DNA from: Bacillota bacterium
Lineage (GTDB): Bacteria > Bacillota > Clostridia > Acetivibrionales > JAFADI01
NCBI GenBank assembly: GCA_023424965.1
Contig: JAFADI010000042.1
Coordinates: 1 to 26,192, forward strand
DNA length: 26,192 nucleotides
Reading direction: 5' to 3'
This document shows, one piece after another, positions 1-6,458 of this stretch. Under the pieces are notes generated by a model. That model made no database searches. It was not told the origin of the DNA and saw only the letters and a program-made list of their open reading frames with translations. Made by a program: the position numbers and the translations under genes. How positions within the stretch are numbered: the first letter of the stretch is position 1; each line of letters begins with the position of its first letter.

Positions 1-646
1 TCCGCTCACGTTCCACCGTATTGAAGGCGCGGATGACCCTGATGCCGGTGAGCTTTTCACGCAGGACAAGATTGATTTTGTCAATTTTCACCTGTACCAG
101 TTTGAAAAGGGGGATCATTTTGCCGGCGATCAACCCGATGACGATGCCGAGCACGGGTACCGCCACCGCCAGCACCCAGGTGAGGGCTCTGTCCTCATGA
201 AAGGCAAGAAAAATTCCCCCGACGGACATAATGGGGGCGCTGATCATCATGCGCATGATCATAATGGTGACCGTTTGAACCTGGACGATGTCGTTGGTGG
301 TCCTGGTAATGAGCGTGGAGGTGCCTATTTTGTCAAACTCATGCAATGAGAAGCTCTCCACCTTTCTGAAGAGCTTGCTGCGGAGGATGGCTCCAAAGCC
401 CACGGCTACGCGGGAGGACAAAAAACTGGCAACGATTGCACACAGGGCGCCTCCCCCGGCAACCAGAAGCATGATTCCTCCGATTTGCATGATTTTCTGC
501 GTATCGCCGTGCAATACTCCGTCATTGATGATGTCCGACATCAGGGTGGGGAGGTAAAGGTCTCCCAGGGTCTGCAAAAAGACAAACAGCAGCACGCCTG
601 CCACCATAAGGCTATAGGGCTTTAAAAATCTATACAGCTTCAGCAT
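1..646 (-). CDS. ABC exporter half-transporter, membrane domain (partial)
   Basis: N-terminal 215 residues of an ABC exporter of the MsbA/MdlB type (membrane domain followed by an ATPase domain). Only the membrane domain is in the window; the gene continues past the left edge. The reading frame is open throughout and starts MLKLYRFLKPYSLMVAG. Hydrophobic segments lie near residues 10-30, 50-75 and 130-170. Near residues 200-215 the sequence GIRVIRAFNTVERER matches the cytoplasmic helix after transmembrane segment 4 in this family. The ATG at 646-644 is preceded by an AAAGGAATGG-like ribosome binding site. Such half-transporters usually act as heterodimers encoded by adjacent genes, so a partner may lie just outside the window. 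Substrate (drug, lipid or peptide) cannot be judged. The gene is divergent from the Ntn hydrolase gene. Confidence 0.9.
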   Translation of the reverse strand, partial: MLKLYRFLKPYSLMVAGVLLFVFLQTLGDLYLPTLMSDIINDGVLHGDTQKIMQIGGIMLLVAGGGALCAIVASFLSSRVAVGFGAILRSKLFRKVESFSLHEFDKIGTSTLITRTTNDIVQVQTVTIMIMRMMISAPIMSVGGIFLAFHEDRALTWVLAVAVPVLGIVIGLIAGKMIPLFKLVQVKIDKINLVLREKLTGIRVIRAFNTVERER

Positions 647-725
647 ATTCAATATCCATTCCTTTTTTCATTATTTTTCTCGGAATGGAAGCGTTTATAC
701 GGAGATTTGCAGTAAGAAATATTCA

Positions 726-754
726 TTGACAGCATTTATATGTTGGCCAATAAT
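726..754 (+). promoter_or_regulatory. Probable sigma-A promoter of the Ntn hydrolase gene
   Basis: A consensus -35 TTGACA (726-731) lies 17 bases before AATAAT (749-754), one mismatch from TATAAT. Transcription would begin near 761, about 30 bases before the ATG at 790. It sits in the 143-base gap between divergent genes. No clear promoter was seen for the leftward exporter gene in the same gap. Confidence 0.6.
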
Positions 755-789
755 GGAAATATACCCTTACCGTGAGGAGGACCGCCTTT

Positions 790-1824
790 ATGAAACTCCG
801 CATGAAAATTTTGTTTGCCTTTATAATCGTCTGGACTTGCCTGTTCCCGTCCCTGGCGGGAGCCTGCACCATATTTGCCGCCCATAAGGACGGCGTCGCA
901 CTTGCAGGAAACAATGAGGACTGGATGTATTCCTCCAGGACCTCTGTGGCCATCACGGCCCCTTCCGGGGATGGGTACGGCTGGGTGGGTTTCTGCATTT
1001 CCGGATATCTGCAGGGAGGCATGAACGAGCGGGGACTATTTTACGATGGTGCCATATGTCCTCAGTCTGAGGCGACCCCTGACCCGGATAAGCCCACACT
1101 CTCCTCCATAAACCTTGGGGAAAAAGTACTCTCGCAGTGTTCCAGCGTAGACGAGGTAGTGGAGATGGCCAAAGGCTACAATCTTTCCCAGAGTTCGGCC
1201 TTCCATTTGCTGTTTGCAGATGCTTCCGGGAATTCCGCCGTACTGGAATGGGTGGAGGGCGAATTCCATGCCATCAAAGGGGAAGGCAATTACCAGGCGG
1301 TCACCAATTTCTGGCTGTCCAAGCCGGACCTGGGCAACTACCCCTGCACCCGCTACAAAAATGCGGAGGAACAGCTGGCAAAAGGTCTTTACTCGGTGGG
1401 CTCCTTCAGGGATATTCTCAAACTGACGGCCCAGGATTGGGGAAACGGCGGCACGCTGTATTCCAATGTCTATGATCTGACAAACCGGGTGGTTTACATA
1501 TACGACCGGGGGAAATTTGAATCCTCCGCCAGGGTGGAACTGGTAAAGCAGATAAAAGAAATGAAGCCCGGTGAAAAGACCAATATGGCCATATCAGAGC
1601 TATCCTTCAGCAGCACGGGGGATGTGAGCCCTGTAACAAAAACCCCTGCTTCTCCTGCCACAGTTTTTTATCCTGCTCCTAGGCGTACCTCTCCGACGGA
1701 CGCTTCACCGGAAACGGGTATCTCCGAAGCACGGATCATAGGTGTGGCTGCTGGAATTATAACGGCGGTATTCATCCTTTGGAGGATATTTAAAAAGTTT
1801 AAAATAAGGAAAAAAATTACATAA
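790..1824 (+). CDS. Secreted Ntn hydrolase, linear amide C-N hydrolase (choloylglycine hydrolase/acyltransferase-like), cell-surface anchored
   Basis: A 344-residue predicted amidase. The start is the ATG at 790, 9 bases after GAGGAGG (774-780); a GTG at 772 lies before that site and is rejected. A signal peptide (residues 1-25, ending SLAGA) would be cut just before Cys26, leaving the N-terminal cysteine nucleophile this superfamily needs. Other family features are GNNEDW (40-45), GGMNERGL (76-83) and VTNFWL (171-176). The arginine usual in the GRN-D motif of bile salt hydrolases is asparagine here, so bile salts are not the obvious substrate. The C-terminus has a Pro/Ser/Thr-rich linker, SPETG (306-310), a hydrophobic segment (about 315-333) and a basic tail, like a sortase signal of the (S/P)PXTG type known in Clostridioides difficile. 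A penicillin V acylase or N-acyl amino acid amidase role is possible. Confidence 0.75.
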   Translation: MKLRMKILFAFIIVWTCLFPSLAGACTIFAAHKDGVALAGNNEDWMYSSRTSVAITAPSGDGYGWVGFCISGYLQGGMNERGLFYDGAICPQSEATPDPDKPTLSSINLGEKVLSQCSSVDEVVEMAKGYNLSQSSAFHLLFADASGNSAVLEWVEGEFHAIKGEGNYQAVTNFWLSKPDLGNYPCTRYKNAEEQLAKGLYSVGSFRDILKLTAQDWGNGGTLYSNVYDLTNRVVYIYDRGKFESSARVELVKQIKEMKPGEKTNMAISELSFSSTGDVSPVTKTPASPATVFYPAPRRTSPTDASPETGISEARIIGVAAGIITAVFILWRIFKKFKIRKKIT

Positions 1825-1856
1825 AATAAAAAATCAAGAAATCAAAAAAATTATCA

Positions 1857-1885
1857 TTCACTTAAAAATTGAATAGAGATAAAAT
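1857..1885 (+). promoter_or_regulatory. Possible promoter of the GH43 gene
   Basis: TTCACT (1857-1862) and TAAAAT (1880-1885) are spaced by 17 bases in the AT-rich 95-base gap after the Ntn hydrolase gene. Each hexamer is imperfect (4/6 and 5/6). No terminator was seen upstream, so read-through from the Ntn hydrolase gene is also possible. Confidence 0.4.
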
Positions 1886-1919
1886 GGCCCCAAATAAAAT
1901 AAACAGGAGGTAGAACCTT

Positions 1920-3365
1920 ATGTTAAAGAGAAAAGTAGTTGAAAAGTGTACACGGGGCTTAAGGTTTGTGACGGTAGCCATCCTGCTGGCAGCTTTGTTT
2001 ACCACTGCCGTAAGCGCTGCATCGGTGACCGTAACCAACGCAACACAGTTTAAGGACACAGCGGGGAATGCACTGCATGCACACGGGGGAGGCGTCATCA
2101 AAGTCGGGTCCTACTATTATTGGTTCGGGGAAAACAGAAACGCCGACAACACTTTTTATGCCGTTTCCTGTTACCGCTCCACCGATTTGAAAAACTGGGA
2201 ATTCAGGAACCACGTATTAAGGCAGACCTCTGCCACCGAGCTGAACAAAGCCTATATTGAACGGCCGAAGGTCATCTATAACGCCGCCACAAAAAAATAT
2301 GTCATGTGGATGCACAAGGAAAACGGGGCGAACTACAGTGAAGCCAGGGCTGCCGTTGCCGTGTGCGACACCGTTGACGGCAACTATACCTGGCAGGGGA
2401 GCTTCAGGCCTTTGAACGCACACATGTCAAGGGACTGCACCGCCTATGTGGACGATGACGGCACGGGCTATTTTATTTCTGCCGCCAATGAAAACAGGGA
2501 TTTGCATGTATACAGGCTCAATTCCGACTACCTGACCATCAATTCCCTGGTTGTAAAATTGTTTGTGGGAGTTTCAAGGGAAGCGCCAGCCATGTTTAAA
2601 AGAAACGGCTACTATTACCTGCTGACCTCCGGCTGTACGGGCTGGAACCCCAACCAGCAGCAGTACTCCTATTCAAGAAGCATTTCGAGCGGGTGGTCCT
2701 CCCTTACCAACATAGGGAATTCAAACTGCTACAGGTCTCAAACCACCTATGTGCTCCCCATACAGGGCACTCAGGGTACCACTTTCCTTTATATGGGCGA
2801 CCGGTGGGGGAATTCCTTCGGTAAAACCGCAAATGATTCCCTGTATGTGTGGGCACCAATAAAATTCAATTCCGATACCAGCCTGTCCCTGTACTACGGA
2901 GATATCCTTACGGTTGATGCGGCGGCCGGTACGGCAACCATCCCCACGTATTACAAAATACAGAACCAGAAAAGCGGCAAGCTCATGGAAGTCAGCGGAC
3001 AGTCCACCGCCGACGGCGGAGATATCGTCCAGTATACCGATAACGGAGGACTCAACCAGCACTGGCGGGTTGCCGATGTCAGCGGGTATAAAAAGCTGGT
3101 AAACCGCTGGAGCGGGAAAGTGGCCGATGTGGACGGCGGGTCCACGGCCGACGGCGGTGATGTGATCCAGTGGACCGACAACAGCGGGACCAACCAGCAG
3201 TGGACCATTACCGACATGGGCAGCGGCTGGAACAAAATCACAAACAGGAAGAGCGGAAAAGTGATGGATGTCAGCGGCGGGTCGACGGCCGACAGCGGCG
3301 ACATCGTCCAGTGGACCGACAATGGCGGGACCAACCAGCGCTGGAAGCTCACCCAGGTGCAGTAA
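1920..3365 (+). CDS. Secreted GH43 (subfamily 24-like) exo-beta-1,3-galactanase with C-terminal CBM13
   Basis: A 481-residue secreted glycosidase. A signal peptide (1-33, ending AVSA) precedes a five-bladed propeller domain (about 36-340) with HAHGGGVIKVGSYYYWFGE (about 54-72) and YIERPKVIYN, which I recognise from GH43 galactan beta-1,3-galactosidases of the Clostridium thermocellum Ct1,3Gal43A type. Those enzymes release galactose from the beta-1,3-galactan backbone of arabinogalactan. Residues 344-481 form a three-repeat beta-trefoil CBM13 with NQHW, NQQW and NQRW motifs. The domain order GH43-CBM13 matches the known galactanase, but there is no dockerin, so the enzyme would be free rather than cellulosomal. 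The start follows AGGAGG (1905-1910) by 9 bases. A terminator follows. The exact linkage specificity is inferred from motif resemblance only. Confidence 0.82.
   Translation: MLKRKVVEKCTRGLRFVTVAILLAALFTTAVSAASVTVTNATQFKDTAGNALHAHGGGVIKVGSYYYWFGENRNADNTFYAVSCYRSTDLKNWEFRNHVLRQTSATELNKAYIERPKVIYNAATKKYVMWMHKENGANYSEARAAVAVCDTVDGNYTWQGSFRPLNAHMSRDCTAYVDDDGTGYFISAANENRDLHVYRLNSDYLTINSLVVKLFVGVSREAPAMFKRNGYYYLLTSGCTGWNPNQQQYSYSRSISSGWSSLTNIGNSNCYRSQTTYVLPIQGTQGTTFLYMGDRWGNSFGKTANDSLYVWAPIKFNSDTSLSLYYGDILTVDAAAGTATIPTYYKIQNQKSGKLMEVSGQSTADGGDIVQYTDNGGLNQHWRVADVSGYKKLVNRWSGKVADVDGGSTADGGDVIQWTDNSGTNQQWTITDMGSGWNKITNRKSGKVMDVSGGSTADSGDIVQWTDNGGTNQRWKLTQVQ
2949..3362 (+). repeat. Three tandem CBM13 (ricin-type trefoil) repeats
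   Basis: Three in-frame units begin near 2949, 3087 and 3228, at spacings of about 138 and 141 bases. Each encodes about 46 residues with the pattern N-x2-SGK-x-(M/A)-(E/D)-V-x-G-x-STAD-x-GD-x2-Q-x-TDN-x-G-x-NQ-x-W. The second and third units are also close at DNA level. They form the trefoil carbohydrate-binding module at the end of the GH43 enzyme. Confidence 0.85.
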
Positions 3366-3393
3366 TTGATTTTTACAGATAAAACAAAGTAAA

Positions 3394-3440
3394 CGGGCGG
3401 CTCTTAAGGTGGAAAAACTTTTGGGGCCGCCCGCTTTTTT
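3394..3440 (+). terminator. Terminator between convergent GH43 and glycosyltransferase genes
   Basis: An 8-base GC-rich stem, CGGGCGGC (3394-3401) with GCCGCCCG (3426-3433), is followed by T's at 3435-3440. The loop is long (24 bases). On the minus strand the stem is followed by a T-rich stretch (complement of 3380-3393), so it may end transcripts from both sides. Confidence 0.75.
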
Positions 3441-3451
3441 CCTTGTCCGGT

Positions 3452-4243
3452 CTATTCCGCAGGAAATTGCAGTGTCATGTTTTTCGAGGCAAAGGCCTCC
3501 GCCGTGTCGCAGAAAGTAAGCTTGCCGTACTCCTTACGGTTGTCCAGATACTGCTGGATGCCGGCTTGCCTTAAGTGGTCGCTGAAGATGACATATTCAA
3601 AACGGTTGCTGCCGTCGTCGTAGGTAACGAAGTCCAAAAATTCATTCCGTATTAAATAAGTACAGTGGATGACGTTCACCTGAATCAATCCCTTGATTCC
3701 CTGGTAGAATACATCGTAATAATACTTTGAAGACTGGAAGTAGCCGTTTTCGTCGACATCGTAGTGATAGTTGGAATAGCAGCTGGCAGGATCATCTGCG
3801 TTCCGGAGCAGGGGCCCAACCACCGGCAGTCCTGTTTTGAAAAGAGTTTCGAGCGTTTCGGGGATAATAAAGTTATCACAGTCGGCGATAAAATAATGAG
3901 TTCCCCTGGCACGGGCCCACTCCACCGACTCCTTGCGCAGGCGCCCCAGGGCCTTAAGCCGCAGTATGCTCCACTCATGGGGCTTATAGTCCTGTACGGG
4001 CTCCGGGATATCACTGGGATCGTAATAAACCTCCGAATACCGGTCCTTCACCTTTTCAATCCACTTCTCCAGAATTTCCGCCGTGTTGTCCTTGTTATTA
4101 TTTGTGCGGATGTACAATTTGATTTTGGAAGCAGGATAGGTTTGATTTTCAATGAGTTCCAAATATAAAGGCAAAAGATGTGCCTTGTCCTTTGCCAGGA
4201 TTGCAACAGTCACTTCCTCCACAGGCTTCAACGTGATCAACAC
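3452..4243 (-). CDS. Glycosyltransferase resembling the N-terminal domain of collagen beta-galactosyltransferases
   Basis: A 263-residue soluble protein without signal peptide or membrane segment. The opening VAILAKDKAHLLPLYLELIE, then NNNKDNTAEIL, HYFIADCDNF, CYSNYHYDVDENGYF, VIHCTYLIRNEF and QAGIQQYLDNRKEYG follow, in order, the N-terminal glycosyltransferase domain of animal COLGALT/GLT25D proteins as I recall it (AILARN-AH, DHN-DNT, DADN, YSNFWC, MVHSTFLID, QMYLCN-EYG). D121-C-D123 is the likely DxD metal/nucleotide-sugar site. It would transfer a sugar, perhaps galactose, to an unknown acceptor. The frame opens at GTG 4243 just after a stop; TTG at 4231 fits the AGAGGGTG site (4249-4242) better, so the start is uncertain. 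The gene stands alone, convergent with the GH43 gene and divergent from the Fur-family operon. Confidence 0.75.
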   Translation of the reverse strand: MLITLKPVEEVTVAILAKDKAHLLPLYLELIENQTYPASKIKLYIRTNNNKDNTAEILEKWIEKVKDRYSEVYYDPSDIPEPVQDYKPHEWSILRLKALGRLRKESVEWARARGTHYFIADCDNFIIPETLETLFKTGLPVVGPLLRNADDPASCYSNYHYDVDENGYFQSSKYYYDVFYQGIKGLIQVNVIHCTYLIRNEFLDFVTYDDGSNRFEYVIFSDHLRQAGIQQYLDNRKEYGKLTFCDTAEAFASKNMTLQFPAE

Positions 4244-4332
4244 CCTCTAACTCTTTGTTTTACTGTTCTCCCTCATACTATGTGGCGGATGTGAAAAATG
4301 TTCAGATGCATGCAGGAGGAGAATATATATAA

Positions 4333-4361
4333 TTGACAGTTAATGGTTCGTGTTATATGCT
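4333..4361 (+). promoter_or_regulatory. Promoter of the Fur-family/catalase operon
   Basis: A perfect -35 TTGACA (4333-4338) is followed after 17 bases by TATGCT (4356-4361; 4/6 match). Transcription would start near 4368, leaving about 55 untranslated bases before the ATG at 4423. The -10 abuts the palindromic operator at 4361. Confidence 0.65.
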
Positions 4362-4381
4362 TAATAGTATTAATTCTTAAT
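4361..4381. promoter_or_regulatory. Fur/PerR-type operator, two overlapping palindromes
   Basis: TTAATAGTATTAA (4361-4373) is a perfect 6-1-6 inverted repeat, the half-site geometry used by Fur/PerR/Zur proteins. An overlapping second 13-mer, ATTAATTCTTAAT (4369-4381), has the same geometry with one mismatch; both lie in AT-rich DNA. The block covers the end of the -10 and the predicted start site of the operon whose first gene encodes a Fur-family protein, so negative autoregulation is likely. The half-site resembles but does not equal the Bacillus subtilis PerR box (TTATAAT-T-ATTATAA). Confidence 0.6.
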
Positions 4382-4422
4382 TGTCAAATTTGAGCAATAA
4401 GAAAATAAGGCTGGCCAAAACT

Positions 4423-4809
4423 ATGAAGAGAAGAAATAGTGCGCAAAAGCAAATGATCTTGGACGCACTTAAAAAATTGAAGCATCCGACGGTACAGGAG
4501 GTTTTGGACGAGGTAATAAAGCAATACCCTCATATGAGCCGTGCCACTGTCTACCGGAATTTGCATCTGCTCGCGGAGTACGGGGTCATAAAGTCTCTCA
4601 CGTTTCCGGATTCTCCCGAGCGCTTTGACTTGCAAATGAGTATGCATTACCATATGACCTGCACCAGGTGCGGAGAAATCTTCAATATCGAGCAGGAATA
4701 TTTTAAGGACATTGACGAAAAAATTGCGGAGGACACCGGGTTTTCCATTGAGAGCCACACAATATATTTCAAGGGAGTTTGCCACCTTTGTAAAATGAAC
4801 GGACCGTAA
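4423..4809 (+). CDS. Fur-family regulator, PerR-like
   Basis: A 128-residue metal-dependent repressor. The winged helix includes HMSRATVYRNLHLLAEYGVIK (37-57). PerR-type regulatory ligands are at H21, D69 (in ERFD), H75 and H77, and the structural zinc site has C80-x2-C83 and C120-x2-C123. Residue 88, which aligns with the key ligand Asp104 of Bacillus subtilis PerR, is Asn in this protein (CGEIFN), so peroxide sensing by the usual route is uncertain. I chose the ATG at 4423; an in-frame TTG at 4381 lies inside the operator and has no ribosome site, and the ATG has only a weak AATAAGG. The catalase gene follows after 26 bases, so the two are probably co-transcribed. PerR is the most likely subfamily; Fur or another metal sensor is possible. 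Confidence 0.85.
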   Translation: MKRRNSAQKQMILDALKKLKHPTVQEVLDEVIKQYPHMSRATVYRNLHLLAEYGVIKSLTFPDSPERFDLQMSMHYHMTCTRCGEIFNIEQEYFKDIDEKIAEDTGFSIESHTIYFKGVCHLCKMNGP

Positions 4810-4835
4810 ATTAAAAAGTGAAGGGGGAATACGAA

Positions 4836-6359
4836 ATGGATGGGAAGAAAAATCTTACCACCGCATATGGCAGGCCTGTGGAAAATGACCAGGCTTCCAT
4901 TACAACAGGAAAAAAGACAGGATATGGGCTGCTCAACGACACCTATCTGGTAGAGAAACTGGCGCATTTCACAAGAGAAAGAATTCCTGAAAGAGTGGTA
5001 CATGCAAAAGGGGCCGGAGCTTACGGGTATTTCGAAGTAACAGACGACATTTCGAAATACACCCGGGCCAAATTTCTTTCGGAAGTTGGCAAAAAGACGG
5101 AGCTGTTTGTGCGGTTTTCTACCGTTGGAGGCGAGAAGGGATCGGCGGATTCCGAGCGCGATCCCCGTGGGTTTGCGGTAAAATTGTATACGGAAGAAGG
5201 AAACTACGATATTGTCGGCAACAATACACCGGTTTTTTTCATTCGGGATGCCATTAAATTTCCTGATTTTGTACATACGCAGAAGAGAGATCCGCGCACA
5301 AACTTAAAGGATGCCACCATGTTCTGGGATTTTCTGTCTCTGACGCCGGAATCCACCCATCAGGTAACCTTCTTGTTCTCAGATCGGGGGACACCAGCCG
5401 ATTACAGGCATATGGACGGTTTTGGCGCGAATACATGGATGTTCTATAACGAAAAAGGCGAGCATTACTGGTTCAAATGGCATTTCAAAACCGATCAGGG
5501 AATCAGGAACTTATCGGCAGCCGAAGCCGGGGAGCTTGCGGGGCGTGATCCGGATCATGCCACGCGCGACCTTTTTGAAGCAATTGAGCGGAAAGAATGT
5601 CCCTCCTGGACGGTCTACGTGCAGGTCATGACGCCGGAACAGGCCGCAGAATACCGATTTGACCCCTTTGACGTAACAAAAGTGTGGTTCCATAGTGACT
5701 TCCCGCTGTTACGGGTCGGGAAAATGGTTTTGGACCGGAATCCGGAAAACTTCTATGCAGAAGTGGAGCAGGCGGCGTTTGCGCCAAGCACACTGATTCC
5801 CGGCATCTATCCGTCGCCGGATAAGCTGCTTCAGGGCAGGCTGTTCGCCTATGAGGATGCCCACCGCTACCGCCTGGGGAAAAACCACGACCTGATCCCG
5901 GTCAACTCGCCGAAGTTCGCCTCCGCTTATACAAATGAGCGTGACGGTATGATGGTCACAGATTCTAATTATGGCAGTACTGCGAACTATTATCCCAACT
6001 CCGTCAACGGATATTCGGAAGCGAAGCACATCGCGGATGTCCCTGCTCTTGCCCTGGAAGAAGCAAAAATTGCACGGTATACGCTGGACGTGGTTGAGAA
6101 CGATTATTTTCAGACAGGAGAGCTTTACCGCCGGGTGCTGAGCGAAACCGACCGCGAACATCTGATTTCCAACCTTGCGGGGCACCTCGGAGGCGCGCTG
6201 AAGCGTATACAATACCGTCAGACGGCGCTGTTCTATAAGGCCGACCCGGATTATGGAACCCGAGTGGCCGAAGCTCTTGCGCTGGATGTATCAAAAGTAT
6301 CCGAATTGGCGGCGCTCTCAGACGAGGAGCGCGCGGCTGCAACCATGCAGGAGCTGTGA
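4836..6359 (+). CDS. katA: Monofunctional haem catalase
   Basis: A 507-residue catalase that converts hydrogen peroxide to water and oxygen in the cytoplasm, of the small-subunit type. Distal haem residues are His56 (VVHAKGAGAYGYFEV) and Asn130 (VGNNTPVFFIRD); the proximal haem ligand is Tyr339 in RLFAYEDAHRYRLG. The NADPH-binding type core is complete and the length is normal. The start is the ATG at 4836, 8 bases after AAGGGGG (4821-4827); a GTG at 4818 precedes that site and is rejected. It lies directly behind the Fur/PerR-like gene, the classic target arrangement for peroxide stress. A GC-rich hairpin and a 99-base gap separate it from the radical SAM gene. A catalase is notable if the host is a strict anaerobe. 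Confidence 0.97.
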   Translation: MDGKKNLTTAYGRPVENDQASITTGKKTGYGLLNDTYLVEKLAHFTRERIPERVVHAKGAGAYGYFEVTDDISKYTRAKFLSEVGKKTELFVRFSTVGGEKGSADSERDPRGFAVKLYTEEGNYDIVGNNTPVFFIRDAIKFPDFVHTQKRDPRTNLKDATMFWDFLSLTPESTHQVTFLFSDRGTPADYRHMDGFGANTWMFYNEKGEHYWFKWHFKTDQGIRNLSAAEAGELAGRDPDHATRDLFEAIERKECPSWTVYVQVMTPEQAAEYRFDPFDVTKVWFHSDFPLLRVGKMVLDRNPENFYAEVEQAAFAPSTLIPGIYPSPDKLLQGRLFAYEDAHRYRLGKNHDLIPVNSPKFASAYTNERDGMMVTDSNYGSTANYYPNSVNGYSEAKHIADVPALALEEAKIARYTLDVVENDYFQTGELYRRVLSETDREHLISNLAGHLGGALKRIQYRQTALFYKADPDYGTRVAEALALDVSKVSELAALSDEERAAATMQEL

Positions 6360-6389
6360 GTTTTTCCAGAACTGTCACCGGAATGGCAT

Positions 6390-6426
6390 GCCTTGCCCCG
6401 GGCGGGATACGCCGTCCGGGCAAGGC
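6390..6426 (+). other. GC-rich intercistronic hairpin between catalase and radical SAM genes
   Basis: GCCTTGCCCCGGGCGG (6390-6405) pairs with CCGTCCGGGCAAGGC (6412-6426) around a 6-base loop, with one bulged C and one G-U pair. No T-run follows, so it is not a standard terminator. It may shield the catalase message from decay or reduce downstream expression. Its right arm covers the AAGGCGG ahead of a possible ATG at 6435, which favours the later start at 6459. Confidence 0.6.
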
Positions 6427-6458
6427 GGATTAAAATGTGGAAAGAACGGAGAGAAAGC

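Noticed and set aside
288..557. Plus-strand 89-codon open frame inside the left-edge gene
   Set aside because: It is antisense to a frame with clear ABC exporter membrane-domain features, and has no ribosome site or family resemblance.
4314..4380. Consensus AGGAGGAG followed after 11 bases by a TTG-started 15-codon frame, a possible leader peptide ahead of the Fur-family gene
   Set aside because: The TTG is part of the perfect -35 hexamer and the frame lies mostly upstream of the predicted transcription start, so it would not be translated from that promoter. The frame is very short and has no distinctive codon run.
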